Shown here piece by piece: positions 1-8,942 of a stretch of 64,000 nt of DNA. This stretch comes from Aliidongia dinghuensis (lineage in GTDB: Bacteria; Pseudomonadota; Alphaproteobacteria; ATCC43930; CGMCC-115725). The DNA lies in contig NZ_BMJQ01000012.1 in the NCBI RefSeq assembly GCF_014643535.1, positions 124,001-188,000 of the forward strand, given 5' to 3'. The position numbers and the translations under genes were made by a program. Under the pieces are notes generated by a model that was not told the origin of the DNA, searched no databases, and saw nothing but the letters and a program-made list of their open reading frames with translations. The first letter of the stretch is position 1; the number at the start of each line of letters is the position of its first letter.

Positions 1-446
1 GTAACGAAGGCGTTTCGGCCTTCACGAGCCGCACCGACGGCGCCATCGGCTACGTCGAATACGCCTATGCGAAGCAGAACAAGCTCGCCTATGCGCTGGT
101 GCAGAACAAGGAAGGCGCCTTCCCGGAGCCGAACCTGAAGAGCTTCCAGGCTGCCGCCGCGAACGCCGACTGGGCCCATGCCACGGGCTTCAAGGTGATC
201 CTGGCGAACCAGCCGGGCAAGGACAGCTGGCCGATGACCGCGTCGACCTGGGCGCTCGTCTACAAGAACCAGGACAAGGCCGACATCGGCAAGTCGGTGC
301 TGACGTTCTTCGACTATGCCTATAAGAATGGTCAGCCGGCGGCCGAATCGCTCGACTATGTCCCGATGCCGGACAATGTCGTGAAGCTGATCGAGGAGAG
401 CTGGGCCAAGGACGTCAAGGGCGACGGCAAGGCGCTCTGGCCGTAA
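1..446 (+). CDS. pstS: PstS phosphate-binding protein, C-terminal part
   Basis: This is the last 147 or so residues of the periplasmic phosphate-binding protein of the high-affinity Pst ABC transporter. The frame is open from base 3 and the start codon lies to the left of the window. The segment GAIGYVEYAYA, about residues 13-23 of the visible part, is the typical late motif of PstS. It is followed on the same strand by pstC, pstA, pstB, phoU and phoB, so it is the first visible gene of a Pho operon. Any Pho box would lie outside the window. Confidence 0.93.
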   Translation, partial: NEGVSAFTSRTDGAIGYVEYAYAKQNKLAYALVQNKEGAFPEPNLKSFQAAAANADWAHATGFKVILANQPGKDSWPMTASTWALVYKNQDKADIGKSVLTFFDYAYKNGQPAAESLDYVPMPDNVVKLIEESWAKDVKGDGKALWP

Positions 447-533
447 GCCTGAACCAGACTTCCTGAAAGCTGTGGGGGAAGGGCGGCATTCTGCTACCCT
501 TCCCTCGCGCGCATGAGGAGCAAGACGCGACCC

Positions 534-1505
534 ATGGTCGATATTCCCAGCAGCAGCAGCAGAGTGCTTCAACTGCGCGGCCCGCAGCATCTGTTCGACA
601 GGCTGTTCCGCAGCGCCACTCTGTTCTTCGGACTGTTCATCCTGCTGCTCCTGGGCGGCGTGGCAGTCTCGCTCGTCGTGGGATCGTCCGCGGCGTTCAG
701 CAAGTTCGGCCTGCCGTTCCTCTGGACCGACATCTGGAACCCGGCGACGGAACGGTTCGGCGCCCTCGTGCCGATCTACGGCACGCTCATGACCTCGCTC
801 ATCGCGATGGTCGTCGGCATTCCCTTGAGCTTCGGCGTTGCCGTCTTCATCACCGAGCTGTGCCCGCCGGTGCTGAAGCGCCCGCTGTCGATCGCGATCG
901 AGCTTCTGGCTGGCATCCCCAGCATCATCTACGGCATCTGGGGCCTGTTCGTGTTCGCGCCCTTCCTGCAGGCGTATGTCCAGCCGTTCCTGATCGCGAC
1001 CCTGGGCCACATCCCGGGGCTGGGCGTGCTCTTCGCCGGCCCGCCGTTCGGCATCGGCATCCTGACCGCCGGCCTCATCCTCGCGATCATGGTGCTGCCG
1101 TTCATCTCGTCGATCATGCGCGACGTGTTCGAGACCGTGCCCCCCATGCTGCGCGAGTCCGCCTACGGGCTCGGCTGCACGACGTGGGAGGTGATCTGGC
1201 GCGTGGTGCTGCCCTACACCAAGGTCGGCGTCGTCGGCGGCATCATGCTGGGCCTCGGCCGTGCCATGGGCGAGACCATGGCGGTCACCTTCGTGATCGG
1301 CAACGCCCACCAGATCCGGACCTCGCTGCTGGCACCGGGCACGACGATCTCCTCAGCGCTCGCTAATGAATTCACCGAGGCGACGACGCCGGTCTACACC
1401 TCGTCGCTCATCACCCTCGGCCTCATCCTGTTCTTCATCACCTTCATCGTGCTGGCGGCGGCGAAATACATGCTGATCCGCATGCAGCGCCAGGCGGGGG
1501 GCTGA
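534..1505 (+). CDS. pstC: PstC phosphate ABC transporter permease
   Basis: This is one of the two inner-membrane permease subunits of the Pst phosphate importer. The protein is strongly hydrophobic with about six membrane segments. A BPD-type EAA loop around residues 205-230 ([20 protein letters not shown]) contacts the ATPase PstB. The family motif GRAMGETMA follows at about residue 243. I chose ATG 534 because a GAGGAG lies 13 bases upstream. ATG 513 in the same frame is possible but has no ribosome site. The stop is three bases before pstA, which implies translational coupling. Confidence 0.93.
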   Translation: MVDIPSSSSRVLQLRGPQHLFDRLFRSATLFFGLFILLLLGGVAVSLVVGSSAAFSKFGLPFLWTDIWNPATERFGALVPIYGTLMTSLIAMVVGIPLSFGVAVFITELCPPVLKRPLSIAIELLAGIPSIIYGIWGLFVFAPFLQAYVQPFLIATLGHIPGLGVLFAGPPFGIGILTAGLILAIMVLPFISSIMRDVFETVPPMLRESAYGLGCTTWEVIWRVVLPYTKVGVVGGIMLGLGRAMGETMAVTFVIGNAHQIRTSLLAPGTTISSALANEFTEATTPVYTSSLITLGLILFFITFIVLAAAKYMLIRMQRQAGG

Positions 1506-1508
1506 GCC

Positions 1509-2363
1509 ATGGCCAAGGATCTCGCGCGTTACGCGCGGCGCCAGCGCAAGAACTGGATCGTCCTGGGTCTCTCGCTCTGCGCCACCGGCGTCGGCCTGTT
1601 CTTCCTCGGTGCCATTCTCTATGCCCTCCTGGTCGAGGGCATCGCGGCCATCCGGCCGTCGCTCTTCACCGAGATGACGCCGGCGCCCGGCAGCGACGGC
1701 GGCCTGTTGAACGCGCTCTTCGGCTCAGCGGTCATGACGATCGTCGGCACGGTTGTCGGCACGCCGATCGGCGTCCTGGTCGGCACCTACGTCGCCGAAT
1801 ACAGCCGTGGCAACAAGCTCGGCCAGGCGATCCAGTTCATCAATGACGTGCTGCTCTCGGCACCGTCGATCATCGTCGGCCTGTTCATCTACCAGCTGAT
1901 GGTCGTGCCGATGGGCCATTTCTCCGGCTGGGCCGGCAGCATGACGCTCGCCATCCTGGTGATCCCGGTCGTGACCCGCACGACCGTCGACATGCTGGCG
2001 CTGGTGCCGAACGCGCTCCGCGAGGCGGCGGCGGCCTTGGGCACGCCGAAATGGCGCATCACGGTCTCGGTGTGCTATCGCGCGGCGCGCCAGGGCATGC
2101 TCACCGGCATCATGCTCGCGGTCGCCCGCATCAGCGGCGAGACGGCACCGCTGCTCTTCACCGTGCTCTCGAACCAGTTCTGGAGCACCGACATGAACCG
2201 GCCGATCGCGAGCCTGCCGGTCGTCATTTCGAATTTCGCGCTCAGCCCCTATCCTGACTGGCAGCGCCTCGCCTGGGGCGGCGCGCTTCTGATCACGCTC
2301 GCGATCCTGTGCCTCAACATCACCGCCCGCTCCCTCGCCTCCTTCGGCAGTATCAAGCAATGA
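1509..2363 (+). CDS. pstA: PstA phosphate ABC transporter permease
   Basis: This is the second permease subunit of the Pst phosphate importer, 284 residues with about six membrane segments. The EAA-type cytoplasmic loop ([16 protein letters not shown], about residues 165-180) and the following [13 protein letters not shown] stretch are typical of PstA. The gene begins three bases after pstC. Its stop overlaps the pstB start in an ATGA (2360-2363), so the subunits should be made in matched amounts. Confidence 0.94.
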   Translation: MAKDLARYARRQRKNWIVLGLSLCATGVGLFFLGAILYALLVEGIAAIRPSLFTEMTPAPGSDGGLLNALFGSAVMTIVGTVVGTPIGVLVGTYVAEYSRGNKLGQAIQFINDVLLSAPSIIVGLFIYQLMVVPMGHFSGWAGSMTLAILVIPVVTRTTVDMLALVPNALREAAAALGTPKWRITVSVCYRAARQGMLTGIMLAVARISGETAPLLFTVLSNQFWSTDMNRPIASLPVVISNFALSPYPDWQRLAWGGALLITLAILCLNITARSLASFGSIKQ

Positions 2364-3232
2364 ACTCAGAGCCCCTGAAGACGCCCGCCGGCGAGCCGAA
2401 CTACTCCGATGTCGCTTCGTCCGGTCTCGGTGCGGCCGCGGTGTCGCCGACGAAGGATCCGGTCGCGGCCGGCAAGCTGGTCGAGAAGATCGAGATCAAG
2501 GATCTGCGCTTCTACTACAAGAAGTACGAGGCGCTGAAGACGATCAACCTGACGCTCGCCGACAAGCGGGTGACTGCGTTCATCGGTCCCTCGGGCTGCG
2601 GCAAGTCGACCCTGCTGCGCGTGCTAAACCGCATGTACGCGCTCTATCCGGAGCAGCGGGCAGAGGGCCAGGTGCTGGTCGACGGCGAGAACATCCTCGA
2701 CCCCAAGGTCGACCTCAACCTGCTCCGGGCCAAGATCGGCATGGTGTTCCAGAAGCCGACGCCGTTCCCGATGTCGATCTTCGACAACATCGCGTTCGGC
2801 ATCAATCTCTACGAGGACCTGCCGCGCGCGGAGCTCGAGGACCGGGTCGAGCAGGCGCTCCGGAAGGCGGCCCTCTGGACCGAGGTCAAGGACAAGCTGA
2901 AGCAGTCGGGCCTGGGCCTCTCGGGCGGCCAGCAGCAGCGCCTCTGCATCGCGCGCGCCATCGCGGTGAAGCCAGAGATTCTGCTGCTGGACGAGCCCTG
3001 CTCGGCGCTCGACCCGATCTCGACCCAGAAGATCGAGGAGCTGATCTCGGAGCTTAAGACCGACTATTGCATCGTCATCGTCACCCACTCGATGCAGCAG
3101 GCGGCGCGCAGCTCCGATTTCACCGCCTTCATGTATCTGGGCGAGCTCATCGAGTTCAACGACACCGAGACGGTGTTCACGAACCCGCATAATAAGCGCA
3201 CCGAGGATTACATCACCGGCCGGTTCGGCTGA
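2360..3232 (+). CDS. pstB: PstB phosphate ABC transporter ATP-binding protein
   Basis: This is the ATPase that powers phosphate import through PstC/PstA. Its 290 residues carry Walker [10 protein letters not shown] (about 76-84), Q-loop [10 protein letters not shown] (about 130-139), signature LSGGQQQR (187-194), Walker B LLLDEP (208-213) and the H-loop His at about 243. The N-terminal 40 residues ahead of the ABC domain are polar and alanine-rich, a modest extension compared with enterobacterial PstB. ATG 2360 overlaps the pstA stop. An in-frame upstream ATG at 2309 inside pstA is unlikely. Confidence 0.96.
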   Translation: MNSEPLKTPAGEPNYSDVASSGLGAAAVSPTKDPVAAGKLVEKIEIKDLRFYYKKYEALKTINLTLADKRVTAFIGPSGCGKSTLLRVLNRMYALYPEQRAEGQVLVDGENILDPKVDLNLLRAKIGMVFQKPTPFPMSIFDNIAFGINLYEDLPRAELEDRVEQALRKAALWTEVKDKLKQSGLGLSGGQQQRLCIARAIAVKPEILLLDEPCSALDPISTQKIEELISELKTDYCIVIVTHSMQQAARSSDFTAFMYLGELIEFNDTETVFTNPHNKRTEDYITGRFG

Positions 3233-3267
3233 GGCTCGAGAGCGAAAGCGCGGGGCAGGAGCAGGGC

Positions 3268-4017
3268 ATGCCGACCGATCACATCATGAAGACCTACGAC
3301 GACGAGCTGAAGCGGCTCAACAACGCCATCATCCGCATGGGTGGATTGGCGGAGAGCCAGGTCGCCGCCTCGATTCAGGCGACCGTCAAACGCGACAGCG
3401 AACTCGCCCACGAGGTCGTCGAGCAGGACGCGCAGGTCGATGCGCTCGAGGCCGAGGTCGAGGCGCTCGCCATGCGGCTCCTGGCGCTCAGGCAGCCGAT
3501 GGCGCGCGACCTGCGCGAGATCGTCTCGTCGCTCAAGATCGCGTCCGACCTCGAACGGATCTGCGATTATGCGGCGAACGTGGCCAAGCGCTCGATCGCG
3601 CTCAACCAGGCGCCGGTGGCGAAGCCGGTCTACGCCATTCCGCGCATGGGCAAGCTCGCCCAGGCGCTGATCAAGGACGTGCTCGACGCCTATGTCCAGG
3701 GCGATGCCGACAAGGCCATGCACGTCTGGCTCTCGGACGAGGAGCTGGACGAGCTCTATACGAGCCTGTTCCGCGAACTCCTGACCTACATGATGGAAGA
3801 TCCGCGCAGCATCACCGCCGGCACGCATCTCCTGTTCATGGCGAAGAATATCGAGCGGATCGGCGACCACGCGACCAACATTGCCGAGACGATCTACTAC
3901 CTCATCCATGGCACGCCGTTGAAGGAGGCTCGGCCGAAGCGCGACCGGTCGAGCACCTCGGTCGTTCTGCCGGGGCCGGTCGCGGTCGCCACCACCGATA
4001 GCGAAGAGACGAAATGA
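3268..4017 (+). CDS. phoU: PhoU phosphate signalling regulator
   Basis: PhoU links Pst transporter status to the PhoR/PhoB two-component system and restrains Pho activation when phosphate is plentiful. The 249-residue, mainly helical protein has the two PhoU repeats, each with the metal-binding (E/D)xxxD signature: LERICDYAANVAK at about residue 95 and NIERIGDHATNIAE at about 200. AGGAG sits seven bases ahead of ATG 3268. The stop overlaps the phoB start (ATGA at 4014). The C-terminal 40 residues are polar and unlike the conserved core. Confidence 0.95.
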   Translation: MPTDHIMKTYDDELKRLNNAIIRMGGLAESQVAASIQATVKRDSELAHEVVEQDAQVDALEAEVEALAMRLLALRQPMARDLREIVSSLKIASDLERICDYAANVAKRSIALNQAPVAKPVYAIPRMGKLAQALIKDVLDAYVQGDADKAMHVWLSDEELDELYTSLFRELLTYMMEDPRSITAGTHLLFMAKNIERIGDHATNIAETIYYLIHGTPLKEARPKRDRSSTSVVLPGPVAVATTDSEETK

Positions 4018-4706
4018 AGCCTCTGGTCATGATCGTCGAGGACGAGGCGCCCCTCGTCACTCTGCTCAAGTACAATCTGGAAAAGGAAGGCTTCGGCGTC
4101 TGCGAGGCAACCGACGGCGAGGAGGCGCTGGTGCAGATCGCCGAGCGCAAGCCCGACGTCGTGCTGCTCGACTGGATGCTGCCGCTCGTCTCCGGCATCG
4201 AGGTCTGCCGCCAGATCCGCCGCTCGCCCACCTCGCGCACGCTGCCGGTCATCATGCTGACCGCGCGCGGCGAGGAGGCCGACAAGATCCGCGGCCTAAA
4301 CAGCGGTGCCGACGACTACATCACCAAGCCGTTCAGCCCGTCGGAGCTGATCGCGCGGGTGCGCGCCGTCATGCGCCGGGCGAAGCCCGACAGCGCCGGC
4401 GAGAGCCTCGGCTTCGCCGACGTGTCGATGGATCTCGCAGCCCATCGCGTGACGCGCGGCGGCCGGCCGATCCATCTGGGCCCGACCGAGTTCCGCCTGC
4501 TGCGCTTCCTCCTGGAGCACCCGGGCCGGGTGTTCTCGCGCGAGCAGCTGCTGGACGCGGTCTGGGGCCACGACGTCTATGTCGAGCCGCGTACCGTCGA
4601 CGTGCACATCCGCCGCCTGCGCAAGGCCCTGAACGGCCCGAACGAGATGGATGTCATCCGCACCGTCCGCTCCGCCGGCTACGCGCTCGACGAGGCGCGG
4701 GACTGA
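4014..4706 (+). CDS. phoB: PhoB phosphate-response regulator (OmpR family)
   Basis: This is the DNA-binding response regulator of the phosphate starvation response, 230 residues. The receiver domain (1-120) has the acidic pocket at Asp10/Glu11, the phospho-acceptor Asp53 (LLDWMLP), Thr83 and Lys105. The C-terminal winged helix (about 130-228) contains the usual RTVDVHIRRLRKAL helix and ends in VRTVRSAGYAL. It is the last gene of the operon. A histidine kinase PhoR is not seen downstream and may lie upstream of the window. Confidence 0.95.
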   Translation: MKPLVMIVEDEAPLVTLLKYNLEKEGFGVCEATDGEEALVQIAERKPDVVLLDWMLPLVSGIEVCRQIRRSPTSRTLPVIMLTARGEEADKIRGLNSGADDYITKPFSPSELIARVRAVMRRAKPDSAGESLGFADVSMDLAAHRVTRGGRPIHLGPTEFRLLRFLLEHPGRVFSREQLLDAVWGHDVYVEPRTVDVHIRRLRKALNGPNEMDVIRTVRSAGYALDEARD

Positions 4707-4718
4707 ACGATATCCCCA

Positions 4719-4806
4719 TCATTCCCGCGCAGGCGGGAATCCAGGGTTGCCGGAAAGATCCTTCGCTTGCCCTGGATCCCCGCCTCCGCAGGGATGACGG
4801 AATGAG
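4719..4806. repeat. Palindromic REP-like intergenic element
   Basis: The spacer after phoB holds a long imperfect palindrome. The left arm TCATTCCCGC..GCGGGAATCCAGGG is mirrored by CCCTGGAT..CCGC..GGGATGACGGAATGA, with about 30 bases between. Elements of this look are common and dispersed in alphaproteobacterial spacers and can also serve as mRNA 3' ends. Only one copy of this subtype is visible in the window. Confidence 0.7.
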
Positions 4807-4830
4807 AGCGTAGGTCCTCCAAAAGCAACA

Positions 4831-4862
4831 AAGGGCGCCGCCGGTCATCCGGCGGCGCCCTT
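4831..4862. terminator. Bidirectional hairpin terminator between phoB and ppa
   Basis: There is a perfect 14-bp inverted repeat (AAGGGCGCCGCCGG and its complement) around a four-base TCAT loop. It is flanked by A/T bases that give short U tracts in both directions. It lies 24 bases past the ppa stop and downstream of the phoB-side REP element, so it can end both convergent transcripts. Confidence 0.75.
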
Positions 4863-4886
4863 CGCTTGTTCAATCCTAGGCCCGGC

Positions 4887-5420
4887 TCAGCGGTCGGCCC
4901 TGTAGCGCTCCATGCCCTGGCGGATGAGGTCGGCCGCCTCTTCCGGGCCGCACCAGTGCTTGACCTTCACCCACTTGCCCTTCTCCAGGTCCTTGTAGTG
5001 GGTGAAGAAATGCTCGATCTGCTCGATCAGGATGTGGTGGATGTCCTTGTAGGACGTCACGTCCTCGTAGAACGGGTGCAGCTTGTTGACCGGCACCGCC
5101 AGGATCTTCTCGTCCTGGCCGCTCTCGTCCTCCATGATCAGCGCGCCGATCGGGCGCGACGGCAGGACGACGCCCGGCACCAGCGGATGGCGGCCGAGGA
5201 CCATGCAGTCGACCGGGTCGCCGTCGTCGGACAGCGTGTGCGGGATGAAGCCGTAATGGGCCGGATAATGCATCGCCGTATGCAGGAACCGGTCGACGAA
5301 CATGGCACCCGATTCCTTGTCGACCTCGTACTTGACCGGCGGGCCGCCCATCGGGATTTCGATGATGACGTTGACGTCGTAGGGCGGATTCTTCCCGGTC
5401 GGGATCTTGCTGATATCCAT
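4887..5420 (-). CDS. ppa: Inorganic pyrophosphatase
   Basis: This soluble family I pyrophosphatase hydrolyses PPi to two phosphates, pulling biosynthetic reactions forward. It has 177 residues, the normal prokaryotic size. The metal-binding signature DGDPVD lies at residues 66-71 (Asp66, Asp68, Asp71). The opening MDISKIPTGKNPPYDVNVII is the standard N-terminus and sets the start at 5420, although the frame stays open further upstream. It is convergent with phoB. The 100-base spacer to the AmpG-like gene shows nothing recognisable. Confidence 0.95.
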   Translation of the reverse strand: MDISKIPTGKNPPYDVNVIIEIPMGGPPVKYEVDKESGAMFVDRFLHTAMHYPAHYGFIPHTLSDDGDPVDCMVLGRHPLVPGVVLPSRPIGALIMEDESGQDEKILAVPVNKLHPFYEDVTSYKDIHHILIEQIEHFFTHYKDLEKGKWVKVKHWCGPEEAADLIRQGMERYRADR

Positions 5421-5521
5421 TAGGCGTCTCGAAACGTTTGAGGTCGGTGAAGCGTCCAGCCGGAAGCGCCCGGAGGGAGCGCGGTCGCGATCAATGAGCT
5501 CTGGGCAATAGGCCCTGGGCT

Positions 5522-6790
5522 CTAACGCCCGCTGCTGCCGATTTCTTCCGCGAGGCCGCCCTCGGGCCGGGTCCGGAGCGCCAGCCACAGGAGCAGCGCC
5601 AGACCGGGCAGGGGCAGGCCGATCGAAAATACGAAGAACCACAGCCAGCCGAGCCAATCGGCAGCCGCACCGCCGGCGGATACGAAGAAGTTCCGGGCGA
5701 ACGCGGCCAGCGCGGAGAGTAGCGCATATTGCGTTGCGGTATAAGTCCGGCTGCACAGGGCAGATAGGTACGCAACGAATGCCGCGGAGCCGATGCCGCC
5801 CGCGACGTTCTCGAACGCGATGGTCGCCGTCAGCACGGTCAGGTCATGGCCGGCGAGCGCCTGCGCCACATACATGGCGTTCGATCCCATCTGCAGGACG
5901 GCGCCCAGGAACAGCGTGCGGATGGTGCCGTAGCGATAGACGAGCGAGCCACCCAGCGCCACGCCGACGATCGTGGCGATGATGCCGAACACCTTGCTGA
6001 TGCTGGCGATCTCGATCTTGGAGAAGCCCAGCGACAGATAGAGCGGCCCGGCGTAATGGCCGGTCACCGCATCGGCCATCTTGTAGACGAGAACGAAGAG
6101 GAGGATGAGAAACCAGCGCGGGCGCAGGGCGAAGTCGCGGAAGGGCGCCAGCACGGTCTCGGCGAAGCCGCCGCGCGGCGCGCGCTCGACCTGGGGCTCC
6201 GGCGTCGCCAGCACGGTCGCAACGCCGACCAGCATGAGTGCCGCCATGACCTGATAGGCGGCGGGCCAGCCCCAGGCGGCAGCGGCATAGAGCGCGCCCG
6301 CGCCGGACGCGATCATGCCCAGCCGATAGCCGAACTGGGTCGCGGCCGCACCGGCGCCCTGCTCCTCCGGCAGCAGAAGCTCGACGCGATAGGCGTCGAC
6401 GACGATGTCCTGGCTCGCCGAAAAGAAGGCGACGAGCACGGCCATGAGGGCGGTCGGCACGGGGGCGGCCGCCGGGTCGGTCAGGCTCAGACCCAGGAGG
6501 CTGAGCGCGACGCCGGCCTGGAACAGGATCGCCCAGGAACGGCGGCGGCCGAGACGGCGGGTCAGGCCCGGGATGGCCAGCCGGTCGACCAGCGGCGCCC
6601 AGAGGAACTTGAAATTGTACGAGACGGCGACGAGTGCGAAGAGGCCGATCTCGCGCAGCGAGACCTGGGCGTCGGCGAGCCAGAGTGCCAGCGTCGAGCC
6701 GCTCAAGGCGAGCGGCAGCCCGCTCGAGAAGCCCATGCCCAGGATCGCGACGAGGCGCGGGCGGCCGTAGATCCTGATCGTCTCAAGCAT
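5522..6790 (-). CDS. AmpG-like MFS permease (muropeptide transporter family)
   Basis: This is a 422-residue major facilitator protein with about 12 membrane segments. The N-terminus (GMGFSSGLPLALSGSTLALW) and the LWAPLVDRL motif near residue 65 match the AmpG family, which imports anhydro-muropeptides for cell wall recycling. The cytoplasmic loop basic cluster (LTRRLGRRRSW) near residue 80 is the MFS loop 2-3 motif. No other recycling gene is adjacent, so substrate assignment rests on family resemblance. Confidence 0.82.
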   Translation of the reverse strand: MLETIRIYGRPRLVAILGMGFSSGLPLALSGSTLALWLADAQVSLREIGLFALVAVSYNFKFLWAPLVDRLAIPGLTRRLGRRRSWAILFQAGVALSLLGLSLTDPAAAPVPTALMAVLVAFFSASQDIVVDAYRVELLLPEEQGAGAAATQFGYRLGMIASGAGALYAAAAWGWPAAYQVMAALMLVGVATVLATPEPQVERAPRGGFAETVLAPFRDFALRPRWFLILLFVLVYKMADAVTGHYAGPLYLSLGFSKIEIASISKVFGIIATIVGVALGGSLVYRYGTIRTLFLGAVLQMGSNAMYVAQALAGHDLTVLTATIAFENVAGGIGSAAFVAYLSALCSRTYTATQYALLSALAAFARNFFVSAGGAAADWLGWLWFFVFSIGLPLPGLALLLWLALRTRPEGGLAEEIGSSGR

Positions 6791-6850
6791 CTCTAGTGCA
6801 TGATGGAATTAGATTTGCTCTCGGTTCACGCGGTCGCCGCTCGTTTGGCT

Positions 6851-6877
6851 CCCTCTCCGCCCTGAGGGCGGAGAGGG
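6851..6877. repeat. GC-rich palindrome, CCCTCTCC family
   Basis: This perfect inverted repeat of about 12 bp (CCCTCTCCGCCC / GGGCGGAGAGGG) lies in the spacer between the AmpG-like gene and the first cyclophilin. It resembles palindromes at 34596-34676, 47753-47817 and 51179-51205. There is no clear U tract, so it is better viewed as a dispersed palindromic element than a classic terminator. Confidence 0.55.
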
Positions 6878-6951
6878 ACTTGTACGGCGCTCCGATCGAA
6901 CCTGATGCATATCGTTCTAGGAGGCCACCCGCAGGGTCCAGGATCGGGCGC

Positions 6952-7440
6952 TCAGGCCGCTTCGACGTCGGCCGCGACCTTCATGCTCACGATCTTGTCC
7001 GGGTCGGTGACGCTGCCGTTGCGCGCCGAGTTGCCCTTCTTGATCGCGTCGATGTGCTCCATGCCGGAGACGACCTCGCCCCAGGCCGTGTACTGGCCGT
7101 CGAGATGTGGCGAGGTGCCGAGCATGATGAAGAACTGGCTGTCGGCCGAGTTCGGGTCCATGGCGCGCGCCATGGAGCAGACGCCGCGGACGTGCTTCTT
7201 GTCGTTGAATTCGGCCTTGAGCTTGCTGCCCGAGCCGCCGGTGCCGTCGCCGCGCGGGCAGCCCGTCTGCACCATGAAGCCGTCGATCACGCGGTGGAAC
7301 ACGATGCCGTCGTAGAAGCCCTCACGCGCCAGCCGCTTGATCTGGGCGACATGGTTCGGCGCCAGGTCGGGGCGCATTTCGATGACGACACGGCCGGTCG
7401 GCACTTCGAGATAGAGGGTGTTTTCGAGATCTGCCGCCAT
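6952..7440 (-). CDS. Peptidyl-prolyl cis-trans isomerase, cyclophilin type (cytoplasmic)
   Basis: This 162-residue cyclophilin accelerates proline isomerisation during folding. It has no signal peptide and begins MAADLENTLYLEVPTGRVVI. The active-site core FHRVIDGFMVQTGCP (about 50-64) contains the catalytic Arg, and SQFFIML (about 101-107) and the glycine-rich GDGTGGSG loop are present. It closely resembles the secreted paralogue just upstream in the same direction (7587-8159), so the pair looks like a tandem duplication that diverged by gain or loss of the leader. A 13-bp repeat array separates the two. Confidence 0.93.
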   Translation of the reverse strand: MAADLENTLYLEVPTGRVVIEMRPDLAPNHVAQIKRLAREGFYDGIVFHRVIDGFMVQTGCPRGDGTGGSGSKLKAEFNDKKHVRGVCSMARAMDPNSADSQFFIMLGTSPHLDGQYTAWGEVVSGMEHIDAIKKGNSARNGSVTDPDKIVSMKVAADVEAA

Positions 7441-7505
7441 GGCGGTCCTCCAGCGTTCCGGAAAGGAAAAAGTCGCGGGACCTTAGCGATCCCGCGACGG
7501 TCTAA

Positions 7506-7578
7506 CAAGTCGGGCTGGCAAGTCGAGCTGGCAAGTCGAGCTGGCAAGTCGAGCTGGCAAGTCGGGCCGGCAAGCCGG
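7506..7578. repeat. 13-bp direct repeat array, 5.6 copies
   Basis: The unit CAAGTCGAGCTGG (13 bp) is repeated head-to-tail five times plus a partial copy, with single-base variants in the outer copies. The array fills most of the spacer between the two cyclophilin genes and stops nine bases before the stop of the secreted one. There are no spacers between units, so it is not a CRISPR array. A period of 13 would be frame-breaking in coding DNA, which fits a noncoding location. Confidence 0.9.
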
Positions 7579-7586
7579 CGGATGCC

Positions 7587-8159
7587 TTACGACTTCTTGT
7601 CCGCGTCGGCCGCGATCTGCAGGCGGATGATCTTGTCCGGATGGGCGACGGCGCCGTTGTTGGCCTCGGTCCCGGCCGCGAGCTTGTCGACGAACTCCAT
7701 GCCCGAGACGACCTGGCCGAAGACGGTGTACTTGCCGTCGAGGAAGCCCGCGTCGCCCGTGGTGATGAAGAACTGGCTGTCGGCGGAATCGAACGAGTTG
7801 GCGCGCGCCATGCCGACGATGCCGCGGGCGAAATGCTCGTGCGAGAATTCCGCCTTGATGTTCTTGCCCGAGCCGCCCGAGCCGTTGCCGAGCGGATCGC
7901 CGGTCTGCGCCATGAAGCCCGGGATGACGCGGTGGAAGGTGAGCCCGTCGTAGAAGCCGCGGTGCACCAGCTCCTTGATGCGCGCCACATGGTTGGGCGC
8001 CAGGTCGGGCCGCAGCTTGATCACGACGCGGCCGGCGGGAATGTCGAGGTAGAGCGTGTTCTCCGGGTCGGTCGCCTGGGCGTGGGCGGCCCCGGAGACG
8101 ACCAGCGGGGCCATCACGAGGGCGACGAGAAGGAGCAGGACGCGAAACAGCTTCTGCAT
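7587..8159 (-). CDS. Peptidyl-prolyl cis-trans isomerase, cyclophilin type (periplasmic)
   Basis: This 190-residue cyclophilin has a clear Sec signal peptide: MQKLF, a hydrophobic stretch LLLLVALVMAPLVVSG, and an AHA-Q cleavage region near residues 26-28. The catalytic block FHRVIPGFMAQTGDP and the SQFFITTGD motif are intact, so it should act as a periplasmic folding helper. The mature part aligns nearly end to end with the neighbouring cytoplasmic copy at 6952-7440. It is divergent from a TetR gene across a 150-base spacer. Confidence 0.93.
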   Translation of the reverse strand: MQKLFRVLLLLVALVMAPLVVSGAAHAQATDPENTLYLDIPAGRVVIKLRPDLAPNHVARIKELVHRGFYDGLTFHRVIPGFMAQTGDPLGNGSGGSGKNIKAEFSHEHFARGIVGMARANSFDSADSQFFITTGDAGFLDGKYTVFGQVVSGMEFVDKLAAGTEANNGAVAHPDKIIRLQIAADADKKS

Positions 8160-8311
8160 GGTCGATCCTTATGGGGGGTCCTGGCCTTATGGGCGATCCT
8201 GGGGACCGGTGAGGAAAGGCCGCGACGATAGCGGAGCCGCCGCTGCCGGAAAAGCCTGGCATGTCGCCTCCCTGCTGGCTTCGGCGATCGCCTGCATGCT
8301 AGCGTCATGCA

Positions 8312-8917
8312 ATGGCAACCCAGGAAGAACGCTCGGCCGCTTCGCTGGCCAAATTGATGGCTGCCGCCCGCAGCCTGTTCCGCGCCCACGGCTATGCAGA
8401 AACCTCGGTTGACGACATTACCCGGGCGGCGGAGCTCACCAAGGGCGCGTTCTACCATCATTTCACCGACAAGAAGGCGATCTTTCACGCCGTCTATGAA
8501 GAGGGGGAGGACCAGCTCCTCGCCGACATCATGGCGGCGTGCGGCCATGGCGATCCCTTCAGCATGCTGAAGGGCGGCTGCCTCGCCTTCCTCGATCTGA
8601 TGATGGATGCCGGGACCCAGCGGCTTCTGTTGCGCGAGGGGCCGTCGGTCCTGGGCTGGGATGTGTGGCGCGAGGTCTGCGCCCGCCATTCGCTGGGCCT
8701 GATCACGGCCGGCATCCGCGGGGCGATCAAGGCCGGTCAGATCCGGCCCCGGCCGATGGAGCCTTTGGCGGCAACGATCTACGGGGCCTTGACGGAAGCC
8801 GCGCGCTACCTGGCGCAGCTCGACGATCCGGCGGCCGGGCTTGCCAGCGTGCGGGCCGAGATCGAAGGGATGCTCGACGCACTGCGCACGCAGCCGGAGC
8901 AGGCTCCGGCTGCGTGA
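8312..8917 (+). CDS. TetR/AcrR family transcriptional regulator
   Basis: This 201-residue protein has an N-terminal TetR helix-turn-helix (about 12-58). The recognisable core is ARSLFRAHGYAETSVDDIT followed by LTKGAFYHHFTDKKAIF. The C-terminal ligand domain (about 70-195) resembles the TetR_C_11-like group seen with GST or efflux genes, but this is not certain. It is divergent from the secreted cyclophilin and convergent with a glutathione S-transferase. The natural target is not evident. Confidence 0.88.
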   Translation: MATQEERSAASLAKLMAAARSLFRAHGYAETSVDDITRAAELTKGAFYHHFTDKKAIFHAVYEEGEDQLLADIMAACGHGDPFSMLKGGCLAFLDLMMDAGTQRLLLREGPSVLGWDVWREVCARHSLGLITAGIRGAIKAGQIRPRPMEPLAATIYGALTEAARYLAQLDDPAAGLASVRAEIEGMLDALRTQPEQAPAA

Positions 8918-8942
8918 GCGTTTCGTACCGAACGCGCGCGCT

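Noticed and set aside
7506-7578. CRISPR-like array
   Set aside because: The units are 13 bp and contiguous with no spacers, so it is a tandem repeat.
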